Positions 17,904 through 27,076 of a stretch of 64,000 bases of DNA are shown here, in pieces. A model generated the notes under the pieces. It saw only the letters and a list, made by a program, of their open reading frames with translations, had not been told where the DNA came from and ran no database searches. The stretch comes from Arthrobacter sp. ISL-95 (GTDB lineage: Bacteria; Actinomycetota; Actinomycetes; Actinomycetales; Micrococcaceae), in the NCBI RefSeq assembly GCF_018613695.1, contig NZ_JAGGPR010000016.1, forward strand, positions 1-64,000. Direction: 5' to 3'. The stretch's first letter is position 1. Each line of letters starts with the position of its first letter. Both the position numbers and the translations under genes were made by a program.

Positions 17904-19299
17904 TGGACTTGTCCAGAGGTAGTGGCCTATAGGTGTCTTTGTGCTTGACCGGCGGCAGCTCTGTCGTGGGCAAGGCGCTATTCGGTGCGCTCACCTCGGG
18001 AGGCCGCGAAGTGGAGAATCTGGCCGCCGTCGAAGTGCTCTGTTGGCCGCTGGCCACACGGTTCGTTGAGGACGGACGAGTGGCGCCGTCGACGTCCATG
18101 ACCACCTGCCGACTCACCACGGAGTTACTCGAATCAGAAGAGTTCGACGGCGGCGGCGCCTCCAGACGGGCGACTTCGCCGCCCGAGCGGTGTACCGGCG
18201 TCGTTGTTGTCAGGCTTCGCGGCACTGGAACCGACGCTGCCAGCACTCTGTCTCTGCGGCTGAATGGAACCGGCCGCGTGATTGAGGACCGGGCCATCAT
18301 GGACGCCATGGTGAGGCGGCCACCAAGTTGTCGGCTCACTTGGCGCGACGCGATGCTGGTGGTCCGGGTGAGAATATGTCCACCGCCTGCCATTTGGGCT
18401 GTGGCAGCGAGTTCCCCACCAGCGAAGCTGACAAGTCGAAGCGCCATCAATGGTGCTCCGCAGGCTAGCACCATGCCAACCGTGCCCGCGGCGAGGCCCG
18501 CAAATGATTTGGAATCGGCAAACAGCTTGATAGCAGTTGCCAGGACGGTCGCGGCCAGCGGTTTCGCTAGGAATAGTGCGACGACGATCTCGCACCAACG
18601 TCCAGCCCACGACTTTGATTTCTCCCAAGGAAGCAACATGAGTGCGACCGGCGCCACTGCGGCCAAAACCGCAAGCGCGAAGGTTCGGAAAATCATCGAG
18701 CACATAAGGATGAACGCCAAGACCCACACCACAATGACAGCCATGACCGTCACGATCGCACCGCCAACCGCGCCTCCCTGATTACCGGGGGCGAGGGAGA
18801 CGACGTTCCATTCGCGGTCTGAGCCCTGAGGAGCTCGTTCGAAGCCGAACAGGCGCATGAACACGACGTAGGGATCCGTCCCGATTGATTCAAGGAGTGC
18901 CGCTGAGGCTTGGTCGCTGGCCCTCGTCAGTTGACGAATGACGTATACGGCAGCCGCAACGAGAGGCACCGCTGCCGCTCCCCCGATCAGGGCACGTAAG
19001 AGCCGTCGGGGTTGTTGGCTGAGCAGCCCCGACAGGAGTTGGATGATCATCACAACGACGAGAGGCGTCATCATGACGATGACCCACCAGTTCGTCAGGC
19101 CGCCGATTGCCGTCCACTGGGAGTCGTCGACGTCGGAGACGGTGAAGGCACCCGTAATGAAGCCCCACATCCACGAGGCGATGTTCTGCAGGACGTTGGC
19201 GAAGATGGATGTGATGGAGCCTTGGATGCCGTCGTTCGCTTGGGAAACGAGTCCGCATCCTGGCGGCCACCATCCGTTGAGGTCGCAGTCGACAGGCAT
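17896..19299 (-). CDS. TrbL/VirB6-like polytopic membrane protein
   Basis: Encodes 467 residues with about six membrane segments between residues 50 and 300, including WWVIVMMTPLVVVMIIQLL and VTVMAVIVVWVLAFILM. The last 150 residues are Ser/Thr/Pro-rich and predicted disordered. The start reads CDLNGWWPPGCGL, a Cys- and Trp-rich exposed N-terminus also common in actinobacterial TrbL-like proteins. It would form the inner-membrane pore of the transfer channel. It lies between the pilin-like gene (six bases away) and SCO6880. Confidence 0.8.
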   Translation of the reverse strand: MPVDCDLNGWWPPGCGLVSQANDGIQGSITSIFANVLQNIASWMWGFITGAFTVSDVDDSQWTAIGGLTNWWVIVMMTPLVVVMIIQLLSGLLSQQPRRLLRALIGGAAAVPLVAAAVYVIRQLTRASDQASAALLESIGTDPYVVFMRLFGFERAPQGSDREWNVVSLAPGNQGGAVGGAIVTVMAVIVVWVLAFILMCSMIFRTFALAVLAAVAPVALMLLPWEKSKSWAGRWCEIVVALFLAKPLAATVLATAIKLFADSKSFAGLAAGTVGMVLACGAPLMALRLVSFAGGELAATAQMAGGGHILTRTTSIASRQVSRQLGGRLTMASMMARSSITRPVPFSRRDRVLAASVPVPRSLTTTTPVHRSGGEVARLEAPPPSNSSDSSNSVVSRQVVMDVDGATRPSSTNRVASGQQSTSTAARFSTSRPPEVSAPNSALPTTELPPVKHKDTYRPLPLDKSNE

Positions 19300-19305
19300 A
19301 GCTAC

Positions 19306-19605
19306 TCAGAAACCAAGCGGGAATGCCGTCTGCGACCAGAGGATGTAACCGTTGATCCCGCCGAGGATGGCCGCGACCGGTCCAGTCCACAGCAGTATCA
19401 CTCCTCCGCCGGATGCGAGCCGTGAAGATTGGCTCAGCTTGCCGGCCAAAAGCATCGCGGCTCCGATGATCGCCACGATGGCGATGACGATGAAGGCACC
19501 GACGAGGATGCCCCCGCCGATCTGCTTCAACGACTCAAGAAATGGGAAATTCGCGTTTGGTGTGATCCCAGGATCCACCGCTGCCAGAAACATCTGGTGC
19601 TCCAT
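19306..19605 (-). CDS. small two-helix membrane protein, pilin-like (VirB2 position)
   Basis: Encodes 99 residues from ATG 19605, behind GGAAG; a TTG at 19620 would add five residues. Two hydrophobic helices (about residues 28-52 and 62-85: ILVGAFIVIAIVAIIGAAML and onward) with a short loop match the size and topology of VirB2/TrbC pilins and related small channel subunits. There is no obvious cleavable signal peptide. Position directly before the VirB6-like gene supports a role in the channel. It is the first transfer gene after the inserted defence-like cassette. Confidence 0.65.
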   Translation of the reverse strand: MEHQMFLAAVDPGITPNANFPFLESLKQIGGGILVGAFIVIAIVAIIGAAMLLAGKLSQSSRLASGGGVILLWTGPVAAILGGINGYILWSQTAFPLGF

Positions 19606-20010
19606 CCAGTCGTCTTCCAATGGAATGAGCTGATTGGGCTCACGACTTCATGTGGGTGGATGAGGCGAACGACATGATTGCCTGCTTAGTCAGCGTCGAA
19701 TGGTCACCCTAGTTGAACTGCCGACATTGTCGGACGGACGCCAGAACCACCGCCCTTGGAGAGGTGAAACGCGATCTAGCCTCGGACCGTCAGATTCCAA
19801 ATGCCTCAACGGGCAGTCAGTTCCGTAGTGCGCGTCCCGAAAACGGCGAAATAAATCGCCAGTCCCGGTCAGACCCGAGGATCTTCTAGTACGGAATCAC
19901 CAGGACTCATCGCGTCCAGGGATGTACCTGTCGGAGTCATGTCCTATTTGTCCCGGCAACTCGCCGGGCGCCGTTAGAGCCGAGTCTTGCTTCAGCCGAA
20001 TTTCTACAGG
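19606..20010. other. 405-bp gap between the pilin-like gene and the HNH gene
   Basis: No gene is recognised. The region holds a perfect 13-bp dyad, CCGACA-T-TGTCGG (19721-19733), and probably the promoter that drives the downstream VirB genes, now separated from the wall-hydrolase part of the operon by the cassette at 20.0-23.9 kb. Confidence 0.4.
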
Positions 20011-20835
20011 TCAGGAGACCAAAAACCGGAATCCGCCGCTGCAGAAATCTTCTGAGTCCGCCGCAGCAGCAAGTATCACCGGTTTCCAATGATTCAGGCC
20101 GAAGCGCTGTTCGATGCTGCGCGCTTCCCGATTCAAGTACTTTTTCACCGTGCTCGCACCGCCGTCGTCGAAGTAATCGATGATGGCACCATGCTTCTCT
20201 ACCAGCAGCTCAGTTGCTTCCTCCGAGTAGAAAGTCGCTAGTTGGAACCGGTCAAACTGCGATGAAAGAATTCGATAAGTTGACTTAGACATTCCCGGGG
20301 CGCGGACCACTTGAAACGAAGGAAGAACCGCGTTCTCAATAGACAAGTCGGCGACGAGAAATCGCTCCGTCTTCGGAAGTACGTCCAGATAAGCGTGGAT
20401 GAACGCCGGGAAACCTTCGTCAGTCCTGTAGTGCTCGTCCTTCTGTTTGTTGCAGTCACCGCACACGGGTATCAAATTGACCGTGTACGCTGCAAACTCC
20501 GGGAAAATCTGCTTGGGAAGATAGTGATCCAGCTCGCTCGTATCTCGTAGTCCGCAGAGACAGCAGATACGGCTGCGGGCCAGAATCTGGGCGCCATCTT
20601 CGCTCAACGCCCCAGACCTCAATATGCCGTAGTTCGAGCGCAGCTTCTCTGCCGTGTCGTCGACTTTGATTACGGTCGACAGGTTGACGACCATACCTGC
20701 CCTATACGTTGAGTAAGCCGACAGAACTGTCCCCCGGGCCTCGACGAGTACTTCTGCAAATCGGCGTTGACGGCGCGCCAAGAGGCGATCATAGAGGTCT
20801 TCTTCGTCGGTCGCGGGTGGCGATAATGTTCGCAT
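20011..20835 (-). CDS. HNH endonuclease, PtuB-like, paired with an ATPase
   Basis: Encodes 274 residues. A zinc-framed HNH nuclease lies at about residues 91-135: CCLCG, ELDHYLPK (D103, H104), NLIPVCGDCNKQKDEH. The N-terminal 90 residues are helical and the C-terminal 130 are not recognised. The gene begins one base after the ATPase stop codon, so the two are coupled. ATPase–HNH pairs of this kind are the Septu defence architecture (PtuA/PtuB), in which phage infection triggers nucleic-acid cleavage. By analogy this would be the effector. The pairing is seen directly; the defence role is inferred. Confidence 0.75.
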   Translation of the reverse strand: MRTLSPPATDEEDLYDRLLARRQRRFAEVLVEARGTVLSAYSTYRAGMVVNLSTVIKVDDTAEKLRSNYGILRSGALSEDGAQILARSRICCLCGLRDTSELDHYLPKQIFPEFAAYTVNLIPVCGDCNKQKDEHYRTDEGFPAFIHAYLDVLPKTERFLVADLSIENAVLPSFQVVRAPGMSKSTYRILSSQFDRFQLATFYSEEATELLVEKHGAIIDYFDDGGASTVKKYLNREARSIEQRFGLNHWKPVILAAAADSEDFCSGGFRFLVS

Positions 20836-20836
20836 A

Positions 20837-22339
20837 TTAGCGCGAAGCCGCTTGCGTACGGAGGGCCAGTGCCCGTGCTTGACTGCTGAGCCCTAAGGGG
20901 AAGAGTGCCTCCAACGCATCAAGCTTCATGTCCGCGGCCATAGCGCGAATCACTGCTCGATAGTCGGAAACGGTGTTGTCGAGTCCAAAAGCCTCGTGGG
21001 TAAGTTCTCCAAGTCCAGCACCAAAGGTCTCCACCTGAGGGTCAACCGTACGAACAGTAGTACCGAATCTCTCGACGACCCGCACGTCCTTCGCCGGGAC
21101 TTCCTGTAGCACTACGGGACTGTGGGTCGCGATGATCGCAAAAGAGTCGAAGCCCTCCAGAAGTCTCTGGGTTGCACGCAGGAGGGCCGCCAGGAGTGAA
21201 GGATGCAGATGCGTCTCCGGTTCATCGATCAGAATCAGCGAGCGGTTACGAAGGTGTGCCGCGAGTTGGACGACGATATTGATCACGATCTTCTGCCCAG
21301 CACTCAACTTCCCTAGCTTCTCCGCTGGCAAGTGACCGTCTTCAAACCACACTGACAGGTTCAGGCCGGCTCTTCCGAACGATGGATCCCTGTCAAGATC
21401 AGCTAGCGCCTCCTTGAACGCAGCAGTCTCACGGCTGCAAGCCGTCCAGAACGCGCTTGTAAGCTCGACATCAAGCTCTGCAATCGACTTCAACTGAGAA
21501 CTGGCCTTGCCGTCTTCGAGTCGGCGGAGCCCGCAGTAGGTATACCCAAAGTAAGTGGTCGATGAGGACTCCTCATCATCCGTGAAGCCTTTGTACTCGC
21601 GCCCAGTCGTAGGGGGGAGCTCAAAGGTGTCAAACGCACTGTAGGATACCGCAACCACAGTGCTGAACGTCGAACTACCGCTGGCCGTTCGATGCGTGAT
21701 GTCCTCCCCAACTCTGCTTATCTCCCTCGCCACGTCTGCTAGCAGCCGAGTCTTCCCCACACCGTTATAGCCGATCAGCACCTTACAACGACCCGGCAGC
21801 GGGCCTGAGTCGTCGTAGTCGAAGCGAATCTCCCCATCGTGGTCATCGCTGTGGTGAGCAAACGACACCACTCCGTTGGGTGCTGAGGAACCTTCGACCA
21901 CTGAGCGTCCATTCGCCAGCGTGTGCTCAGCTTGCCCGAACCTGAGTAGTGATACCTGCCAGCCCTCTTCAGACGAAAATGCCGACGCTATCTCGCTATT
22001 CGTGGCCGCGTCACGGATTGATTGGAGAAACTCCGCGCGTTCGGTCTCCGCAAGCGAGGCCAGTTTCTCGTAGTACTCAACATCCTGGCCAAGAGAACAG
22101 TAAGTACTGTCCAAGGCGTCCAAAAGCGCCCCGCTGAGCGGTGTAAAACCGCTGGTCTGCCCAGCTTTCAGAATCTTAACGGGCCCAAGTTCAATAAGCT
22201 CACCTCCGGCCGTGAGTAACTCTGCCTGGAAAAGCGTTTTGAACCCGAAGTCATCCCAATTATCTTTTCGCAGGATGACTAGGCTCTCATCGCGAAGGCT
22301 CTCGGGCCTTGCGAAACCTTCTACTACGCGAAATTTCAT
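20837..22339 (-). CDS. ABC/SMC-like ATPase, PtuA-like, with extended N-terminal domain
   Basis: Encodes 500 residues. The ATPase has Walker A GYNGVGKT (190-197), signature LSAGQK (345-350), Walker B LILIDEPETHLHP (368-380) and the H-switch ATHSP (404-408), which places it among OLD/SMC-type ATPases. About 185 residues precede Walker A, starting with a compact block, DDFGFKTLFQAELL and LGPVKILKAG, that I do not recognise; canonical PtuA proteins begin close to Walker A. The C-terminal 80 residues are helical. It sits one base before the HNH gene and 265 bp after the kinase gene. It is probably the sensor or regulator of the nuclease. Confidence 0.75.
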   Translation of the reverse strand: MKFRVVEGFARPESLRDESLVILRKDNWDDFGFKTLFQAELLTAGGELIELGPVKILKAGQTSGFTPLSGALLDALDSTYCSLGQDVEYYEKLASLAETERAEFLQSIRDAATNSEIASAFSSEEGWQVSLLRFGQAEHTLANGRSVVEGSSAPNGVVSFAHHSDDHDGEIRFDYDDSGPLPGRCKVLIGYNGVGKTRLLADVAREISRVGEDITHRTASGSSTFSTVVAVSYSAFDTFELPPTTGREYKGFTDDEESSSTTYFGYTYCGLRRLEDGKASSQLKSIAELDVELTSAFWTACSRETAAFKEALADLDRDPSFGRAGLNLSVWFEDGHLPAEKLGKLSAGQKIVINIVVQLAAHLRNRSLILIDEPETHLHPSLLAALLRATQRLLEGFDSFAIIATHSPVVLQEVPAKDVRVVERFGTTVRTVDPQVETFGAGLGELTHEAFGLDNTVSDYRAVIRAMAADMKLDALEALFPLGLSSQARALALRTQAASR

Positions 22340-22604
22340 CTCTGTCCTCCCAACGTGACGTTACCAAGAAGCAGCAGGACTAGAGAAAAGAATCGGTCAT
22401 ATGAACCAAGTCTTCAAAGATGCGGCTCGTTGGCACGCAACCCGTTTGGCTGCTCGATCTCTGAGCCATTTCTCTGCTGATTTTGAGACGCCGCCTACGC
22501 TAGTCTTGGCCGCCGTTACGTCTGGAGCGCTGCAGCCCGCCATGCTACCCCCCCTAGCACGGGCTCTTGGACAGGGTCTCGAGCGCTATGAAGGTCTGCC
22601 TGAA

Positions 22605-23866
22605 TTAAGCTGGGGCTTCGACACTTCCCGCTCGGCCCGCATCCTTCAACGGTTGCCCCTCAACTCGTTGAAGCGCGCTAGATGCGGTGTCGGCTTGTGA
22701 GGCGGTTACTGGGGCGTCGATCTTCTCAACGGCCCCTATGATCTCGAGAATCGACTGAAACCTGCGGGTTGGCTCCGGATCCACACATTTAGCGACAATG
22801 CCGGCCACTTGAGACTTCCCACCGACATGTTTTTGTCCTGTGAAAATGAATTGAAGGATGAACCCCACCGAGTAGATGTCGTTGACCGCCGCGAAGTCTT
22901 TAAATCGGTTAAGCGCAGGGTCGAGCTTTGTTCCTTTTAGTTCAGTCTCGGTCCGGGTGAATTCGGATCCTTTACGCTTGGCCAAACCAAAATCGGAGAG
23001 TTTTACAAGTACGGCGGTTCGGTGTATATCCGGACAAGGACATTATTTACACTAAGATCCCGATGAAGGTGGCCTCTAGAGTGGATGTAGTTCAGACCAT
23101 AAAGGAACTGCAGAGCGATCCGCTTGCGGGATGCGAGGCTCAGACTGGTCTTGTTGTTCCGGCGTGTAACGTATTGCTCCAGCGTGGAGTCACAGTACTC
23201 CATCAAGTAGGAGCCATCAGCCTCGTTATATTTATAGACCTCGAGAATGTATGGGAATTTCAGCTCCTTCATCAGATCGAACTCTTGTCGGAACCGGGCC
23301 CGTTCGCGATTGTCGACTCCAGGTTTCAGCTTCTTACGTGCCAGCGTGATGCCATAAGCCGGGTCTACAAACTTGTGAACCGTGGCGAACGCCCCTGCCC
23401 CAACCATCTTCAGCTCGACTTTGGCGCCCCCAGACACAGCTAGTGCCGTCTCTTTACGCCAGAGCATCGGCGCGTAAGGATCCACCTCCACCGGTATGAA
23501 TCCCGGAGGAACTGGACTGCCGTGAGACGATTGAAGCCAAGTGGCTGCAGTCCTTAGAGTCTCCGCGTACTCTGGCCGGACTACCAGATCCTGGCCGACC
23601 ATGCGCAGGGCACGTAGCAACTCGTTGACTTCCTGTATGAGGCTCAATAGCTCCCGGGAATCATCGGCGTTATAGTGCCCTTCTTGCCCATTAGGCGCCT
23701 TCATGTTGAGGAACTTCAAACAGGCGTCGAGTCGCTCGTGGATCGAAGCGAAAGCCCTTGGAGCTAGGTCCTCACGGCGATACACAAGTAGATAAGACTG
23801 GTCTATATGTGCGGAGTCGTACCTACGCAGAAATAATGCCAATCGTTCCTCTTCGGGCGTTTTCAC
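22605..23866 (-). pseudogene. serine/threonine protein kinase, frameshifted
   Basis: Two frames give one kinase of about 420 residues. The N-terminal 145 residues are a helical domain I do not recognise. The kinase domain follows: glycine loop GAGAFATVH (156-164), Lys in ARKKLK, and HRDLSVNN (268-275) with the catalytic Asp. The first frame then stops at 23003, and the second resumes with LVKLSDFGLAKRKGSE (the DFG metal-binding motif), a substrate lobe KDFAAVNDIYSVGFIL and a C-terminal tail to 22605. A one-base loss near 23015 explains the break, exactly between HRD and DFG. It is either a recent loss or a sequencing error. Kinases occur in several abortive-infection systems, and this one precedes the ATPase–HNH pair in the same direction. 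Confidence 0.75.
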
Positions 23867-24127
23867 ACCTAAAGACTAGGGTAGGAAGTACAGCAGCCCT
23901 GGGGTTCGACGGAGTTTGTCCTTCGAGTTTTCCGCCTTTGTCCATCCGTAGCGAGCGAGCCCAACCGAAAAGGCTTCATTTGCTTGGTGTTTCTCGTACG
24001 GGGGACTTGGGATGGGCGCCGGAAAGCTCGACTTGATGGAATGTAGCCAGTCAGAACGGCTCGCGGTCTTAGAAAAGCGTGTTCGACGTGACGCGAAGCG
24101 TTTGTGCTCAAGTCAAACGGGGACATC

Positions 24128-25234
24128 TCAAGGCAACAGGTTGAAGTAGACGGTCCCCGGATTCCAGTCGATTGGATGCAACAACGTACCAACGGACGGG
24201 TTGAGGGCGCTGTACATCATCCCGTCGCCCGCGTAGATCCCCACATGCCCCCAGTTGTAAGGACCTTGGGGGTTTTGAACAACAAGGTCCCCGATCTGGG
24301 GAGTGTCGGTCATACGCCCAACGCGCCATTGCTCCACGCGTGGCAGTTCAATTCCAACCTGCCGATATATCCACTGCACAAATCCAGAGCAATCCCATGC
24401 CTTAAACGCAGTCCCGCCCCAGACGTAAGCACCGCCCACGCCCGCCTGCGTGAATCGCAATAGGTCCTGTCGAATTTGAGGCAAGCCTTCTGCAGAGACC
24501 GGCTCTGGCCGGCGGGTCTCCCCCGCACCGCAAGTCGGAGCCGTGGTGACACCCTGGAGCAGATCAACGATGGCTGACGCCTGTGGTTCCCATCGAGCAT
24601 AAAGCTCGGGAAACGCCGAGACTTGGACTGCTTGGGCTGCCTGCCCTTTGCTCATGGCAGACCAGCCTGGCACATCCAACAGACCTCGAGGACTACCGTG
24701 ATTCGGTCCAGACGGCCCTCCATAAAATGCCCGTGCGTTGTAAGAAAGATCCATCAGCTCTGCAACGGTTCCCCATCCGGCCGCTGGCCGCTGCTGCGCC
24801 GAACCCACTGAATCGTGGTCACTCCCCACCCCGTCGTGTGGAAACTGAAATGACGCAGGGACATTCGCGTTGGCGAGCATCCGGAGAGTCGACTCCTGGA
24901 GAGACATCATTATGGCGATCACCATCGCCTCCCGCGGAACGCCAAGTTGCTTCCCTACGGAAATGTACCCCTGTGCCACAGCAATCTGCCCTACTAAGAG
25001 TCCAACCGCTTGACCGTCCGGCCGAGATCCACTGTTCTCGAGAACGCTTTGTGTGACAGCGCCGTTGCTAGCCACACACGCGACACGTGATTCCGGCTTG
25101 TCCCCTGCAAGGGCTATAGCGACGGCACTGACGACAACACCCAGAGAAAGAACGAGGACGAGAACGACGGCGATTGCAGCCCGCACGAGCGCTCGGCGCC
25201 TGACTAGGGCCATCGCCAAAGCCGCATGCGGCAT
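24128..25234 (-). CDS. NlpC/P60 cell-wall hydrolase of the conjugation system
   Basis: Encodes 368 residues. A basic N-terminus and one membrane segment (about 18-42) anchor it, with the rest outside. Residues about 80-225 look like a lysozyme-type region (VAQGYISVGKQLGVPREAMVIAIMMSLQES and onward), and about 255-368 are NlpC/P60, with catalytic Cys in WDCSGFVQW and His in WGHVGIYAG. Such bifunctional enzymes (compare CwlT and VirB1) open the peptidoglycan for the transfer channel. The start overlaps the stop of the TcpC-like gene (TGATG). Confidence 0.85.
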   Translation of the reverse strand: MPHAALAMALVRRRALVRAAIAVVLVLVLSLGVVVSAVAIALAGDKPESRVACVASNGAVTQSVLENSGSRPDGQAVGLLVGQIAVAQGYISVGKQLGVPREAMVIAIMMSLQESTLRMLANANVPASFQFPHDGVGSDHDSVGSAQQRPAAGWGTVAELMDLSYNARAFYGGPSGPNHGSPRGLLDVPGWSAMSKGQAAQAVQVSAFPELYARWEPQASAIVDLLQGVTTAPTCGAGETRRPEPVSAEGLPQIRQDLLRFTQAGVGGAYVWGGTAFKAWDCSGFVQWIYRQVGIELPRVEQWRVGRMTDTPQIGDLVVQNPQGPYNWGHVGIYAGDGMMYSALNPSVGTLLHPIDWNPGTVYFNLLP

Positions 25235-25947
25235 CAGTAGACGATCCGGCTAGTCGAGGCATAGAAGCCGACCATTTGGCATCGATCAGGTGGGGCGGTA
25301 GCTGCCGGCGGGCAATTGGCCATCACGCTGACCGGCGCTGTGTATGAATTGCTGCTACTGACTGTTTGGTCAATGACCTTGAGTCGAACCGTGCAGACAT
25401 GAAGCCCCACCCACGGGGCCGGGCGTTCGCGAACTTTTACGAGTTCGTTGTCGCATGCCATGGATTCGAACGTTGCTACCCTGTAGGCACCTTGGCCTGC
25501 AAGCGAAGCGAAAGACCCCGCGTTTACGCCCGTTGCCTCAAACTCCTGGACTAGCACGGCCAACGGATTTGATCCGTCAGGGAGGACGAACCACCAACCC
25601 CGTATTCGAGCGTACACATCCGAATAGGAGGAATTCCGGGTGTCCCAGCTATAGACAGCTACGGCGGCCGCAGATGCAAGCGCCCGATAGTCGGCCGTAG
25701 CAGGCGGAACGGACGCGGGCTCCGTAGAGCGCGGAGCTGACTTCTTTGGCTTTGGCGAAGCCGTCGGGGAAGTGTTTGGAAGTGCCTTCTGTGTTGAAGA
25801 CTCAGCCGATGGGACACCCGTCCCATCCGTAGACGGTGACTCCCGCGGTCCGACCACAACGAGAATGAGGGCGCCTAGGATGGCCGCCAGTGCTAAACCA
25901 AACACCCACCGATGAGTTAGTCGCCCGCGCCAAAGGGATTTCACCAT
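25234..25947 (-). CDS. TcpC/VirB8-like exported protein of the conjugation system
   Basis: Encodes 237 residues: a short cytosolic start, one membrane helix (about 14-32, FGLALAAILGALILVVVG), a Ser/Pro/Lys-rich linker to about residue 85, and an exported domain with four cysteines. This topology and its place before the NlpC/P60 gene fit the TcpC/VirB8 position of Gram-positive transfer systems. Sequence similarity alone is too weak to name it, so the call rests on layout and neighbours. Confidence 0.55.
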   Translation of the reverse strand: MVKSLWRGRLTHRWVFGLALAAILGALILVVVGPRESPSTDGTGVPSAESSTQKALPNTSPTASPKPKKSAPRSTEPASVPPATADYRALASAAAVAVYSWDTRNSSYSDVYARIRGWWFVLPDGSNPLAVLVQEFEATGVNAGSFASLAGQGAYRVATFESMACDNELVKVRERPAPWVGLHVCTVRLKVIDQTVSSSNSYTAPVSVMANCPPAATAPPDRCQMVGFYASTSRIVY

Positions 25948-25994
25948 GTTTGCCTCCTCGCCTCTTCATGGCTCAGCTCGCCAAGCAACATGAC

Positions 25995-26894
25995 TCAAAC
26001 AGCCGAAGTCGTGGAACTGCGAATCACTCTCCACGCCGTTTGGTACAGGCGACGGGCCGTGCCGATTTGAACTGCCACATATCGATCAGTCACTTTGAAC
26101 TCCTCGGCAACAGCGGCGATGGCAACCTGCCGTTCGATGCCGTGATGTTCGGGCAGAACGATTGCTTCGGCCACCCCCCGCAACAGCGGACTCGGCAGAC
26201 AAGCAACGGCGCGCCGGCATAGACCGGCCATGTCGTGCACAGCTTCAGGATTAACATCCAACGCTTGGCTTATAGTCTTTGCAGTCAGCCGAACCGCGGT
26301 GACTGCGTTCCAGCGGCGGCGGTCTTGCGGCGACGGAGGGGCGTATCGTCGCGGCTCGGTCAGGCTGCCCACAGCGAGGCGCCATACCGGAGCCGACACA
26401 GCGGCCCGAGTCAGCCCCAGAACCATTTGCGCCCATTCTTGATCGATGATCTCCTCGGCTTCCCGGTAATCACGGGACACGACCAGCACTGTTAGCTGCT
26501 GGAGAATACCCGGGCTCTCACCGTTGCCCGGATCCAAAAGCAGCGGCAGCGTCTTGTGGCCGAGTTCCCTGCGGACGTGCGCTGCGCAAACATTCCCGGT
26601 TACGCCTTGCACCCAGGCCTCGAACGGAACCCCAGGGATCTGCCGGTAGTTTCCGCGTGCCACCCCGTCCCAGACTGCCATCCTGATGTCCTGCATGACA
26701 TCGTCCACATCGCACGAGCGGCCGATCCGAGCCAAGTGCGAGATGACGTATCGACGCACGCCTTCGACCGCTCCCATTATTTGGTCGACGGAAACTTGCA
26801 GGGTCGGTGCCACCGGATTCAGCAGCGAAAAGTCCACCGGGGATGAATTTGAGTTCTCTACTTCAGCGTTGCCCGCCAGGTGTTCCAGGCTCAT
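25995..26894 (-). CDS. sigma-70-like protein heading the transfer operon
   Basis: Encodes 299 residues from ATG 26894 (GGTGAG five bases upstream; GTG 26903 is an alternative). Residues about 45-115 match sigma region 2: VRRYVISHLARIGRSCDVDDVMQDI, then AWVQGVTGNVCAAHVRR. The C-terminus has a helix-turn-helix resembling region 4 (VAEEFKVTDRYVAVQIGTAR). Between them lie about 120 unrecognised residues. It starts the minus-strand run that leads into the TcpC-like and NlpC/P60 genes, so it may direct RNA polymerase to the transfer promoters. That function is inferred. Confidence 0.6.
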   Translation of the reverse strand: MSLEHLAGNAEVENSNSSPVDFSLLNPVAPTLQVSVDQIMGAVEGVRRYVISHLARIGRSCDVDDVMQDIRMAVWDGVARGNYRQIPGVPFEAWVQGVTGNVCAAHVRRELGHKTLPLLLDPGNGESPGILQQLTVLVVSRDYREAEEIIDQEWAQMVLGLTRAAVSAPVWRLAVGSLTEPRRYAPPSPQDRRRWNAVTAVRLTAKTISQALDVNPEAVHDMAGLCRRAVACLPSPLLRGVAEAIVLPEHHGIERQVAIAAVAEEFKVTDRYVAVQIGTARRLYQTAWRVIRSSTTSAV

Positions 26895-27000
26895 GGCTCT
26901 CACCGCTTTGACTAACGGATTCGAATATCTTCAGCGTCACCAGACGGGGCGACACGACGTGGCAGAAGCGATCCTGACCACAACACAAGCTTCTTTAAAT

Positions 27001-27030
27001 TATTGTCAAAGATAATTAAAATATCGTCAA
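27001..27030. repeat. 21-bp-spaced direct repeats in an A+T-rich patch
   Basis: TATTGTCAA (27001-27009) and TATCGTCAA (27022-27030) are two helical turns apart, inside a very A+T-rich stretch between the divergent sigma-like and ArsR-like genes. This is probably a shared control region bound by a regulator on one face of the helix. Confidence 0.5.
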
Positions 27031-27076
27031 GACCCAAGTTCTTACTTTTCGCATGTTGTTCAGTAAGAATGAAGCC

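Noticed and set aside
20011..22339. Retron or Gabija system
   Set aside because: No reverse transcriptase or msr-like RNA is nearby, and the partner is an HNH nuclease rather than a UvrD-like helicase.
22401..22700. Plus-strand open frame of 99 codons
   Set aside because: It overlaps the kinase C-lobe on the other strand and has no family pattern or ribosome site.
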